From NCBI GenBank assembly GCA_049975065.1, contig JBNGDN010000004.1: DNA of 55,811 bases, one strand, 5' to 3'. Origin of the DNA: Hydrogenovibrio sp049975065 (GTDB lineage Bacteria; Pseudomonadota; Gammaproteobacteria; Thiomicrospirales; Thiomicrospiraceae). Shown piece after piece: positions 17,750-25,832 of the stretch (its first letter is position 1; every line of letters starts with the position of its first letter). The position numbers were made by a program, and so were the translations under genes. The notes beneath the pieces were generated by a model. The model ran no database searches. It was not told the origin of the DNA and saw only the letters and a list, made by a program, of their open reading frames with translations.

Positions 17750-18391
17750 ATGCAACATCCTTTATACCAAAAAGCCCATTATGTATTGTCTGCGCCGAAT
17801 GTGAATCACTGTCCGCCAGACGAAGGGTTTGAAGTGGCCTTTGCCGGACGTTCCAATGCCGGAAAATCCAGCGCCCTGAATGTCATCACCTCGCAACGAG
17901 GCCTGGCAAAAACCAGTAAAACCCCGGGGCGGACGCAACTGATTAATTTTTTCGCCTGTGATGAAGAACGCAAGCTGGTGGATTTGCCCGGCTACGGTTA
18001 CGCCAAGGTGAATGTGAATACCAAGCGCGCTTGGGAACAAAGTCTGTCGGAATACATTGAAACGCGCCAAGCGTTGAAGGGATTGATTTTGTTGGTGGAT
18101 TGCCGCATGCCGCCGACCGAAATCGACATCACCATGCTGGAATGGACGCGCTCATTGGATTTGCCAGTGCATGTATTGCTGACCAAAAGCGATAAACTGA
18201 AAAAAGGGCCGGCGCAAAACAGTCTGTTGCAATTCAAACAATTATTGAACGAACAGTATCCCCACGCCACCGCGCAATTGTTTTCATCTTTAAAACGTCA
18301 GGGGTTGGAGCAGGTCTGGTCAAAATTGGATGAATGGATGGCGTATGAACGTCCGGTGAAAGCCAAAACGGACGTATCCACGTTATCTTAA
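17750..18391 (+). CDS. engB: ribosome biogenesis GTP-binding protein EngB/YihA
   Basis: This 213-residue GTPase is needed for 50S subunit assembly. G1 is AGRSNAGKSS (residues 32-41), the G2-region threonine lies in SKTPGRTQ (56-63), G3 is DLPGYG (78-83) and G4 is TKSDK. Length is normal with a short C-terminal tail. Upstream, a 13-base sequence CGAGTAATTAAAT is directly repeated at 17719-17731 and 17733-17745, inside the likely promoter or leader, where a TTGACC at 17701 might be a -35 box. The gene converges on the outer-membrane protein gene at 18407; the 15-base gap is filled by one CCAGGCCTGG. Confidence 0.95.
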   Translation: MQHPLYQKAHYVLSAPNVNHCPPDEGFEVAFAGRSNAGKSSALNVITSQRGLAKTSKTPGRTQLINFFACDEERKLVDLPGYGYAKVNVNTKRAWEQSLSEYIETRQALKGLILLVDCRMPPTEIDITMLEWTRSLDLPVHVLLTKSDKLKKGPAQNSLLQFKQLLNEQYPHATAQLFSSLKRQGLEQVWSKLDEWMAYERPVKAKTDVSTLS

Positions 18392-18396
18392 AATGA

Positions 18397-18406
18397 CCAG
18401 GCCTGG
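18397..18406. repeat. CCAGGCCTGG palindrome between convergent genes
   Basis: A copy of the iterated palindrome, extended to ACCAGGCCTGGT, sits exactly in the 15-base gap between the ends of engB and the outer-membrane protein gene. It is too short for a stable intrinsic terminator by itself. Confidence 0.85.
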
Positions 18407-19243
18407 TTAGAAACGATAACCGGCCTTGAGTGAATAGGTAGTGACGTCACCGATCTGGTTGACGGCCACCAACACATCCATAATCAATAAATTCAGATTT
18501 ACCCCCACGGCGGCTTTTGGCAAGGTGACGTTTTCCGTTTTCAAATCCGGCCCGGCCGCGCCCTGATTGTCTTCTCGGGCGTTGACGTTGCCCGTGACCA
18601 CGCCCAAGGTGGCATAGGGGGTAAAATTAGCCAAACCTTTGGAAATGCCCACTTCTGCGCCATAACCGTTAAAGGTGACGGCCTTCACATTGGTGGTTTG
18701 CGAATAGTGAATCGCCAGATCAACGGTCGGATAGGTCACCCCGCCTGGGTACACCGCATAGCTGAGTTTGGCGTTCCAGGCCTCGATATTACTGTCGGGA
18801 ACAATCGAATAATCCAAACCGAAGTTCATATCAAACGGTAAACCCTTTACGGCATGCAGGGTAATCATCTGCAGGTCTTTACCGCCGTTATTGGATACGT
18901 AGCGCATACTGTCATTTTTGAAATTGGATTGATTGAGCGAAACGCCAATATCAAATCCGGCCAGTCCTAAGGGTTCCGGCGGGCTCAAGCTTTTGCTGGA
19001 CAAAGCCCCGGTGAGATCTTCGGCAAAGCGTTTAAATTGGGACTGGCTGTCGAAATCCAGGTCGTCAATGCTGTTTTTGGAGGCCTGAGCCGAATGGGAA
19101 AATGCCAAAAATAATAAACACATTGACAGGGTTGGGAGGCTCAAAACGGGGTTCAACAATTTGGATCGGCAGGGTTTGGCGGATGCGTTTAAGGGGTGCG
19201 TTGATAGAGGCGTTGACAGATACGTTGATATATATGTTGACAT
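18407..19243 (-). CDS. putative outer-membrane beta-barrel protein with N-terminal tetrapeptide repeats
   Basis: This 278-residue protein has no family I can name. Alternating beta strands fill residues 95-278, and it ends in the strand YSLKAGYRF with a C-terminal Phe, the usual outer-membrane barrel signal. An export signal is likely in VLSLPTLSMCLLFLAFSHSAQA (about residues 32-54). Ahead of it is an unusual extension built of S-T-x-x repeats (MSTYISTYLSTPLSTH), encoded by four 12-base repeats. The ATG at 19243 is favoured by AGGAA four bases upstream, so the extension may be real; a start at Met41 is possible. It is separated from the upstream traF-like gene by a strong terminator, so it has its own promoter. 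Confidence 0.7.
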   Translation of the reverse strand: MSTYISTYLSTPLSTHPLNASAKPCRSKLLNPVLSLPTLSMCLLFLAFSHSAQASKNSIDDLDFDSQSQFKRFAEDLTGALSSKSLSPPEPLGLAGFDIGVSLNQSNFKNDSMRYVSNNGGKDLQMITLHAVKGLPFDMNFGLDYSIVPDSNIEAWNAKLSYAVYPGGVTYPTVDLAIHYSQTTNVKAVTFNGYGAEVGISKGLANFTPYATLGVVTGNVNAREDNQGAAGPDLKTENVTLPKAAVGVNLNLLIMDVLVAVNQIGDVTTYSLKAGYRF

Positions 19244-19246
19244 AGG
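19199..19246. repeat. four degenerate 12-bp tandem repeats at a gene start
   Basis: Four consecutive 12-base units of the form nCGTTGAYAKAK run from 19199 to 19246, over the start codon of the outer-membrane protein gene. Because 12 is a multiple of three, copy-number change would alter the N-terminus by four residues without a frameshift. Confidence 0.7.
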
Positions 19247-19307
19247 GTTCCTAAAAGTAAATTCTTGAAAGTAGTGGACATGGTTTGGGTGCCAGCGATT
19301 ATAAACG

Positions 19308-19347
19308 AAAAACCCCTTTTCACCAGGCCTGGCGAAAAGGGGTTTTT
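19308..19347 (-). terminator. bidirectional intrinsic terminator with CCAGGCCTGG core
   Basis: AAAAACCCCTTTT at 19308-19320 pairs with AAAAGGGGTTTTT at 19335-19347. The centre is CACCAGGCCTGGCG, which pairs further, leaving almost no loop. T-runs on both strands fit an intrinsic terminator. It closes the traF-like gene (ending at 19412) and insulates the next gene downstream. Confidence 0.85.
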
Positions 19348-19411
19348 AGCCCGTGTTTGGTTTTACTAACCGGAACACGGGGCAATTCAGCTTTCAAGTT
19401 TTTTCGGCTGA

Positions 19412-20716
19412 TTAAAAATCAAATACCAGACCGATGGATCCCATGACTCCGGCATCCTTCTGTTTATCAGTCACGCCGCTGAAGTCGGTGGTGGTGGAGG
19501 CCACATCCAAGGTCAGGAAGCCAAAGGTCAGCCCAGCAGTGCCATAGGTATAACCGGTGCCAACCTGATTGCCGCGCAGCCCAGCACGGACATCGGGGAT
19601 ATACCAGGCAGTGTTGGTGGCATAGGCGATGCTGGCGCTCCACCATTGGGTATCTTCGTTATTCAGATCATTGGCTTTGACCAGATCGTAGCTACCGGCC
19701 AGTGTCCAGTGGCGGTTTTTTGAAAACCATTGTGCCATTAAACGGTACTGCGGTTTCAATTCGTATTTGGAATCGATTTCGCCGCTGAAATCGGCGGTGG
19801 TTTGAGCACTGGACTGATTATTCACATCAAACTTGGGGTTGGTGAGGTTCATCCCGACCACGCCGACCATGTAATTTTCCGCAGTCCAATTGACCCCAAT
19901 GTCAGCGGTAAAGTTACTGTGACTGCTACCGGATTCAATGCCTTTAATGTAATCGTTGACATCTTTATCACGGTTGCCGAGGTTATCATTGGCGATTTCA
20001 CTGACGTCCACCAGTTTGGTATTGGACAATAAATTTAAATAGCGAGCGGTTAAACCGACCGATAGCGCCCCATTTTGCGTGTTCATCACATCCATGCCAA
20101 AGCTGAGAGCAAATTCGTCCAATTGCTTGTAGTCCACGCCCAAGGCCGCATCACCTGAAGATATTCCCAGTTCGCCGTTATTGTCATAGGCGGTCACATC
20201 ACCTTGCTTAACAATGTGGCCTCTGGCGCCATACTGACGGGTGTAGTCGAATGAAATGCCGCCGCCCAAAAATTCATGTTTCACCATGACCGGTACCGTC
20301 ACACCGGTGAGGGTGCTGAAGTTACCGTCATTGTATTTTGTTAAAAAGGCATTGGTTTCATTCTGTAAATTCAGCGCGCTTTGGGGTGTATAGATTTCGG
20401 TGTTTAGAATCGGACGGATGCGGTCATCCAAGAAATCTTTAGAACCTTCCAAGCCATCGAATTCCGCCTGTATCTGAATATTCGCTCCCACGCCAATTCG
20501 GTAACCGTCGGTGTCGGTAACGGTCATAGCATTATTGGCCGGACTGGCGGTGGTGCTGTAAATGGTATTGGGGTTGGAGGCATCGCCATAGCTAATGCCA
20601 GTGGCAATTGGGGTGTAGGAAGTCGGTGCAGCCTGCGCCGATATAGCCGTTGCCATTAGAATGGCACTGGCCAGTGGGGTGAATTTAAAGGTAAATTTAG
20701 GGGTCAATTTGATCAT
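19412..20716 (-). CDS. TraF-like outer-membrane protein (PF13729 type)
   Basis: This 434-residue exported protein resembles the TraF_2 group annotated as conjugal transfer protein TraF. It has a signal peptide ending near AISAQA (about residue 29). It continues as a predicted beta-barrel with many alternating strands, for example GALSVGLTARYLNLL and YMVGVVGMNLTNPKF, and ends MGSIGLVFDF with the C-terminal Phe of outer-membrane barrels. No other conjugation gene is nearby, so a transfer role is not supported by context; family members are common in chromosomes of marine gammaproteobacteria. GGAG lies about nine bases ahead of the ATG. A strong terminator follows. Confidence 0.72.
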   Translation of the reverse strand: MIKLTPKFTFKFTPLASAILMATAISAQAAPTSYTPIATGISYGDASNPNTIYSTTASPANNAMTVTDTDGYRIGVGANIQIQAEFDGLEGSKDFLDDRIRPILNTEIYTPQSALNLQNETNAFLTKYNDGNFSTLTGVTVPVMVKHEFLGGGISFDYTRQYGARGHIVKQGDVTAYDNNGELGISSGDAALGVDYKQLDEFALSFGMDVMNTQNGALSVGLTARYLNLLSNTKLVDVSEIANDNLGNRDKDVNDYIKGIESGSSHSNFTADIGVNWTAENYMVGVVGMNLTNPKFDVNNQSSAQTTADFSGEIDSKYELKPQYRLMAQWFSKNRHWTLAGSYDLVKANDLNNEDTQWWSASIAYATNTAWYIPDVRAGLRGNQVGTGYTYGTAGLTFGFLTLDVASTTTDFSGVTDKQKDAGVMGSIGLVFDF

Positions 20717-20828
20717 ATTGAAAAGGCTCCAAACGTGTTATGTGTTCATGTTGATATGGATGGTCATTGGCAGTCAGTTTATTTAACTAAATCGTAATAG
20801 TACGAAAAAAACTATATTTTAAAGGGGG

Positions 20829-23699
20829 TCAATGCGCTTCGTCCCAGTTTTTGCCCTGACCGATTTCGACAATCAACGGCACATCAAGGGTTAAGGCGGA
20901 TTCCATAATGGTTTTGATTTCGGCTTTCGCCGAGTCGATATCTGGCTCGGCCACTTCAAACACCAATTCATCGTGCACCTGCATCAGCATTTTGATGTCC
21001 AGTTTTGTGTCATTTAGCCAGGCCTGCATTTTCACCATGGCGGTTTTGATGATATCGGCGGCGGTGCCTTGCATTGGTGCGTTGATGGCGGTGCGCTCGG
21101 CGTATTGACGCAATTGCCCGTTTTTGGCATTGATGTCGGGCAGATACAAGCGGCGACCCATCAGGGTTTCGACATAACCCGTTTGCTTGGCATTTTGTTT
21201 GGTGTTTTCCATATAATCCGCCACGCCCGGGTAACGTGAGAAGTACAGATTGATGTATTCCTGTGCCAGGCCGCGCGAAATATTCAGTTGCTTGGCCAGG
21301 CCAAAGGCCGACATACCGTAAATCAAACCAAAATTGACCGCCTTGGCGCTGCGGCGTTGTTCCGAGGTCACCTCTTCCAACGGCATATTGAAGATTTCCG
21401 CGGCGGTGGCCTGGTGAATGTCCTTACCTTCGGCAAAAGCTTTTAACAAACTGGCATCGCCCGATAAATGCGCCATAATCCGCAGTTCGATTTGCGAATA
21501 ATCCGCCGCCAGCAGTTGGTGGCCGTCATCGGCGATAAAGGCTTGACGAATGCGGCGGCCTTCGGGGGTACGAATCGGAATGTTCTGCAAGTTGGGTTCG
21601 GTGGATGATAAACGCCCGGTCGAGGCCACGGCCTGTTGGTAAGAGGTGTGTACCCGCCCGGTGTTCGGATTGATTTGCTTCGGTAATGAATCGGTGTAAG
21701 TGGATTTCAGCTTGGCCAGACTGCGGTATTCCAGAATCAGATTCGGCATTTCATGGCCGTCTTCGGCCAGTTGCACCAGCACCGGTTCAGCGGTGGACGG
21801 TTGGCCTTTCGGGGTTTTTTTGATGATGGGTAAATCCAGCTTTTCGAACAAGATTTCCTGTAATTGCTTGGAGGAATTCAAGTTGAACGGGCTGCCGGCA
21901 ATCAAATGGGCTTTTTGTTCCAGTGCCGTGAGTTTTTCACCCAGTTCATAGGATTGATCGGCCAGCATTTGGCGGTCAATGAGGACGCCGGTGTGTTCCA
22001 TTTTCGCCAGCACCGGCACTAACGGCATTTCAATGTCGCGGAAAACGGTTTCCAGTTTGGGCTCGGCTTGCAGTTTCGGCATCAGGGTTTGGTGCAATTG
22101 CAGGGTGATGTCGGCGTCTTCGGCGGCGTAAGGCGCGGCGGTTTCAATATCGATTTCATTGAAGGTTTTTTGTTTTTTCCCTTTACCGGCAATGTCTTCG
22201 AAATGAATGGTGGAATGGTTCAGGTATTTCAGCGCCAAATCGTCCATATTGTGGCGGGTGGCGACACTGTTGAAACAGTAGGATTCCAGCATGGTGTCGA
22301 AAGCGATGCCTTGCACGTCGATACCGGCGTTTTGGAAGAGGTGCCAGTCGTATTTGAAATTCTGGCCGATTTTTTGAATGGCTGGGTTTTCCAGAATGGG
22401 TTTCAGTTTGGCAATGACGTCGTCGTAAGGCAGTTGTGTCGGGACACCGTCGTAATCGTGGGTTAAGGGCACATAGGCCGCGAAATTTCGCCAGGCCTCT
22501 TGTGCCCTTTGGGTATGGCCGTTTTCGGGTTTATCGGTTTTTTCGGCCGGTTCCGCATAAGCGAAACTGAGGCCGACGATGTTGGCCTGCATCGCATTGA
22601 GCGAGGTGGTTTCGGTGTCGATGGCAAACACTTCGGCGCTTTCGAGTTTTTTCAGCCATTGGTCCAGTTCGGCCATGTCCAAAATGGTGGCATAGGGTTC
22701 GGATTGAATGTGGATGCTTTGAGAAGCGCCATCGGTTTGCGTGGCGTTGGCTGTTTGCGAATGACCATTGGTAACCGTTTCGGAATGGGCTTTACGGCCG
22801 CTGCTTTGGCTGAAAGGCAGTTCACCTTTCAGTACGCGTGATAACCAGTTACGCAAATCAAAGCGCGCGAACAGGCTTTCCAAAGCGTCCATATCGGCTT
22901 CATGGCGTTTGATGTCGGCCAAGGCGATCGGCAAATCACAATCGATGCGGATGGTGGTCAGCTCGCGGGAAAGTTTTAATTGGTCGAGGTTGGCGCGCAG
23001 GTTCTCGCCGATTTTGCCTTTGATGTCGTCGGCGTGCGCGATGAGATTGTCGATGTCGCCGTATTCCGCCAGCCATTTCGCAGCGGTTTTCGGGCCGCAT
23101 TTCGGAATGCCGGGAATATTGTCACTGCTGTCGCCCATCAGTGCCAGATAGTCGATCATCTGGTCGGGTTTCACGTGGAACTTTTCTTCGACTTTTTCCG
23201 GGGTCATCAAGGTGTCGGTCATGGTGTTGACCAGCGTGATGTGTTGATTGACCAGTTGCGCCATATCTTTATCGCCGGTGGAGAGCAAAGCGTCCATTTT
23301 GGCTTGGGTGGCGTGGTGGGCTAAGGTGCCCATCACATCATCTGCCTCCACGCCGTCGATGACCAGTAACGGAATGCCCAGCGCTTTGATGATGTCGTGA
23401 ATCGGCTCGATTTGAATGCGCAGTTCGTCCGGCATGGGCGGGCGGTGCGCCTTGTATTCGCTGTAGAGGTCGTGGCGGAAGTTCTTGCCTTTGGCATCGA
23501 ACACCACGGCGATGCGCTCAGGCTGGTACTGTTCCAGCAGTTTCCCAATCATATTGATGACCCCGAAAATCGCCCCGGTGGCATGCCCTTCACTGTTGGT
23601 CAACGGTGGCATGGCGTGGAAAGCACGGAACAGGTAGGAGGAACCGTCCACCAGAATGAACGGGCTGTCGGGGTTGAATTTGGGTAGGATTTGCGTCAT
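20829..23699 (-). CDS. polA: DNA polymerase I
   Basis: This is a full three-domain Pol I of 956 residues. Residues 1-300 are the 5'-3' exonuclease with VDGSSYLFRAFHA, VFDAKGKNFRH and GVEADDVMGTLA. The 3'-5' exonuclease has its catalytic residues: D361 and E363 in DTET, D451 in NFKYD, and the Exo III motif YAAED with Y524 and D528, so proofreading should be active. The polymerase domain has motif A DYSQIELRIMAHLSGD, motif B RRSAKAVNFGLIYG and motif C QVHDELVFE. A low-complexity Ser/Gln/Thr-rich linker occupies residues 297-333. It repairs DNA and removes RNA primers. The gene is divergent from thrB, with an 86-base gap. Confidence 0.98.
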   Translation of the reverse strand: MTQILPKFNPDSPFILVDGSSYLFRAFHAMPPLTNSEGHATGAIFGVINMIGKLLEQYQPERIAVVFDAKGKNFRHDLYSEYKAHRPPMPDELRIQIEPIHDIIKALGIPLLVIDGVEADDVMGTLAHHATQAKMDALLSTGDKDMAQLVNQHITLVNTMTDTLMTPEKVEEKFHVKPDQMIDYLALMGDSSDNIPGIPKCGPKTAAKWLAEYGDIDNLIAHADDIKGKIGENLRANLDQLKLSRELTTIRIDCDLPIALADIKRHEADMDALESLFARFDLRNWLSRVLKGELPFSQSSGRKAHSETVTNGHSQTANATQTDGASQSIHIQSEPYATILDMAELDQWLKKLESAEVFAIDTETTSLNAMQANIVGLSFAYAEPAEKTDKPENGHTQRAQEAWRNFAAYVPLTHDYDGVPTQLPYDDVIAKLKPILENPAIQKIGQNFKYDWHLFQNAGIDVQGIAFDTMLESYCFNSVATRHNMDDLALKYLNHSTIHFEDIAGKGKKQKTFNEIDIETAAPYAAEDADITLQLHQTLMPKLQAEPKLETVFRDIEMPLVPVLAKMEHTGVLIDRQMLADQSYELGEKLTALEQKAHLIAGSPFNLNSSKQLQEILFEKLDLPIIKKTPKGQPSTAEPVLVQLAEDGHEMPNLILEYRSLAKLKSTYTDSLPKQINPNTGRVHTSYQQAVASTGRLSSTEPNLQNIPIRTPEGRRIRQAFIADDGHQLLAADYSQIELRIMAHLSGDASLLKAFAEGKDIHQATAAEIFNMPLEEVTSEQRRSAKAVNFGLIYGMSAFGLAKQLNISRGLAQEYINLYFSRYPGVADYMENTKQNAKQTGYVETLMGRRLYLPDINAKNGQLRQYAERTAINAPMQGTAADIIKTAMVKMQAWLNDTKLDIKMLMQVHDELVFEVAEPDIDSAKAEIKTIMESALTLDVPLIVEIGQGKNWDEAH

Positions 23700-23785
23700 G
23701 AAAAGGTCTCTTTTAGAGGGTTTATGCTAGAATGTCGCCGTTTGGAATCGACGATAATTTTAACCTTTTATGGGGATGGTTTGGG

Positions 23786-24712
23786 ATGTCTGTTTATACG
23801 GTGGTGAGTCAAGCGGAGTTAGAAGCGTTTTTGACGGATTTCGATCAAGGCACGCTGGTGGCGTTTGAGGGCATCAGTGCCGGCATTGAAAACACCAATT
23901 ATTTTGTCGATACCACGAAAGGGCGTTTTGTCCTCACCCTTTTCGAACACCACGGTTTTGACGAGTTGCCGTATTTTCTCGACATTATGGCGTTTATGGC
24001 GGAGCACGCCATTCCCACCGCGCACCCCAAACCGACGCGCGACGGTTCTTATCTGAAAGAGCTGAAAGGCAAGCCAGCGGCGCTGGTGGAGCGTTTGACC
24101 GGTTCCGGCGTGGAACACCCGACCTTGAATCAATGCGAAGTGATGGCGACGAATCTGGCTAAGTTCCATTTGGCCGGGCAGGATTATGACGCTTTCCGCG
24201 CCAACGACCGCGGCTTGGATTGGATGCAATCGACGTTCGAATTGATTCGTTCCCATTTACCGCAGGATGAAGTCGATTTGATTGACTCCGAAATCGCTTA
24301 TCAGGCGCAGCAAGATTGGACCCACTTGCCGAAAAGCGTGATCCACGCCGATCTTTTCTGTGACAATGCGCTGTTCAATGGGGATGAATTGTCTGGCATT
24401 ATCGACCTGTATTATGCCTGTAATGCCGCCATGCTGTACGATTTGGCCGTAATGGTGAACGATTGGTGCCGACGGCCGGATTCAACCCTATGCGAGGCGA
24501 AAACTGCGGCGGTGTTGACGGCCTATCAGCAAGTGCGCCCGATGACCGAACTGGAACAGCACACCTGGCCGGCGGCGTTGCGAATGGGCGCGTTGCGTTT
24601 CTTGCTGTCCCGTTTGAAAGACCAGCATTTGCCGCGAGAAGGTGAAATGACACAAATCAAAGATCCTGAGGTGTTTAAAAGCCTGCTTCTGACGCATCGT
24701 TCACTTCATTAA
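23786..24712 (+). CDS. thrB: homoserine kinase
   Basis: This is the phosphotransferase-fold (APH/choline kinase-like) homoserine kinase, which phosphorylates homoserine on the way to threonine. The ATG at 23786 begins MSVYTVVSQAELEAF, the normal family start; an upstream frame extension of 18 residues is unlikely. Key motifs are GISAGIENTNYFV, the catalytic loop HADLFCDN and the metal-binding IIDLYYA segment. At 308 residues it has the usual length. Its end overlaps the convergent FliG-C-like gene by 12 bases. Confidence 0.95.
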   Translation: MSVYTVVSQAELEAFLTDFDQGTLVAFEGISAGIENTNYFVDTTKGRFVLTLFEHHGFDELPYFLDIMAFMAEHAIPTAHPKPTRDGSYLKELKGKPAALVERLTGSGVEHPTLNQCEVMATNLAKFHLAGQDYDAFRANDRGLDWMQSTFELIRSHLPQDEVDLIDSEIAYQAQQDWTHLPKSVIHADLFCDNALFNGDELSGIIDLYYACNAAMLYDLAVMVNDWCRRPDSTLCEAKTAAVLTAYQQVRPMTELEQHTWPAALRMGALRFLLSRLKDQHLPREGEMTQIKDPEVFKSLLLTHRSLH

Positions 24713-25156
24713 GGCTTTTTGTTCATTGGCAGCTTGGCGAATCATGGGCACCGCCTGTTCCATGTAAAGTGTGGCCTGGTGCAGGGTGATTTTATTGAGA
24801 TCGTGATAATCCTGTTGAAATTGCTGACCATTTTGACGGGAAAGATTGCGAATGACCTTGTTAAATAATCGTTTGCCTTCAGCCAGTCGAACCAAGGTGA
24901 CCAGTTGTTCCGCCGATAATTTGGTGACCAGTTTTTGTAGAACACGGTCATCCATGGCCACCAGCTTGCTGGCCAGAGCACGATAGGCTTTGATTTTTTT
25001 GTGCAAGGTGGCCAGATCTTCGTCGGACTGGTTGCTCAAGCGTTCCTCCAGCAGTTTATGCAACATTTCCAGTGACGAGATGGGCAGTTCAAAAAACACC
25101 GGCCCCATCTCTAAAATGTAGCGACCGTCTTGATCGCGTTTTGCAGTAATGTCCAT
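24701..25156 (-). CDS. stand-alone FliG-C-like small protein, second of a paralogous pair
   Basis: This 151-residue soluble protein is a paralogue of the gene just upstream. Both share a short beta-rich N-terminus (ITAKRDQDGRYILEMGPVFFEL here), a helix, and a helical segment like the C-terminal domain of the flagellar switch protein FliG. In this copy the FliG-like stretch is VLQKLVTKLSAEQLVTLVRLAEGKRLFNKVIRNLSRQNGQQF, and the hallmark EVDNQDL is degenerate. No flagellar gene is nearby and there is no N-terminal or middle FliG domain. The pair may be a small protein-protein interaction module. The gap between the two genes is 32 bases, so they form an operon. Function is unknown. Confidence 0.75.
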   Translation of the reverse strand: MDITAKRDQDGRYILEMGPVFFELPISSLEMLHKLLEERLSNQSDEDLATLHKKIKAYRALASKLVAMDDRVLQKLVTKLSAEQLVTLVRLAEGKRLFNKVIRNLSRQNGQQFQQDYHDLNKITLHQATLYMEQAVPMIRQAANEQKALMK

Positions 25157-25188
25157 TGGCCTGTCCTGACTTTGGTTCTAACTTGGTT

Positions 25189-25653
25189 TTAAATATATTG
25201 AGTGTTCTGGTTGAAAAATTCAATTTTGCCTTGCGATTCCAAATCAAACATTTTTTCAACAATGCGCTGAATGGCTATTTTCGCACTGGTATTGTCCGGC
25301 ATGGTTGGGTTGGCAAGATCGGTTTTCAGTTGTTTGGCGAGAATGCCGCCCACATTGCGTAAAATGATGTCGTTCAAGGCTTCGTCCTGCACCACCAGCA
25401 TCAATTTTAATAAATCCTGATTATCGACTTCGTGCATTAACTTTTGTATGCTCGATTCGTCTAATTCTTTGATGCGGCTGCCCAGTTTAATGTAACTTTG
25501 CAGGGTCGAATGGACTTGACCGTGTTCCAGTGCGATGAGATGTTCCAGCGCAATATTCAATAATTCCACCGAAAACCGATCCATGCGAATGGTGGCATAA
25601 CCAATGTGAACCAACCATTCGTTTTCATGCACTTTTTTAATGCCGATCTTCAT
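25189..25653 (-). CDS. stand-alone FliG-C-like small protein, first of a paralogous pair
   Basis: This soluble protein has 154 residues from Met at base 25653; this start aligns with the start of its paralogue, while the longer ORF adds 20 unrelated residues. After a beta-rich N-terminus (MKIGIKKVHENEWLVHIGYATIRM) and a helix, residues from about 65 closely resemble the FliG C-terminal domain: IQKLMHEVDNQDLLKLMLVVQDEALNDIILRNVGG..LAKQL, then an IQRIVEKMFDLESQGKIEF end, which mirrors the FliG end. FliG uses this domain to contact MotA and FliM. Here it stands alone, away from motility genes. What it binds is unknown. Confidence is good for the resemblance, low for any role. Confidence 0.78.
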   Translation of the reverse strand: MKIGIKKVHENEWLVHIGYATIRMDRFSVELLNIALEHLIALEHGQVHSTLQSYIKLGSRIKELDESSIQKLMHEVDNQDLLKLMLVVQDEALNDIILRNVGGILAKQLKTDLANPTMPDNTSAKIAIQRIVEKMFDLESQGKIEFFNQNTQYI

Positions 25654-25771
25654 AATGCCATTCAACCTTTTTAATGTTAGAGGTGTCCTAATGCCAAGCA
25701 AAATAAACGCCAAATCATTTGACAGAAGGGGATTTCGATGAGAATCATCCCCCCGTTTTTCAGGTCTACGC

Positions 25772-25777
25772 TATAAT
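25772..25777 (+). promoter_or_regulatory. -10 box candidate for the midA-like operon
   Basis: A perfect TATAAT lies 56 bases before the ATG of the methyltransferase gene. No convincing -35 box is seen at the right spacing (the region is C-rich), so a regulator or an alternative -35 may be involved. Confidence 0.35.
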
Positions 25778-25832
25778 ACAGCGGTTTAATCACCGCCATT
25801 CACTGAAAACCACAGGAATCGAGTCCTCCGGT

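Noticed and set aside
19412..20716. Evidence for an integrated conjugative element from the TraF-like gene
   Set aside because: No relaxase, coupling protein, integrase or pilus gene is nearby, and the neighbours are core genes.
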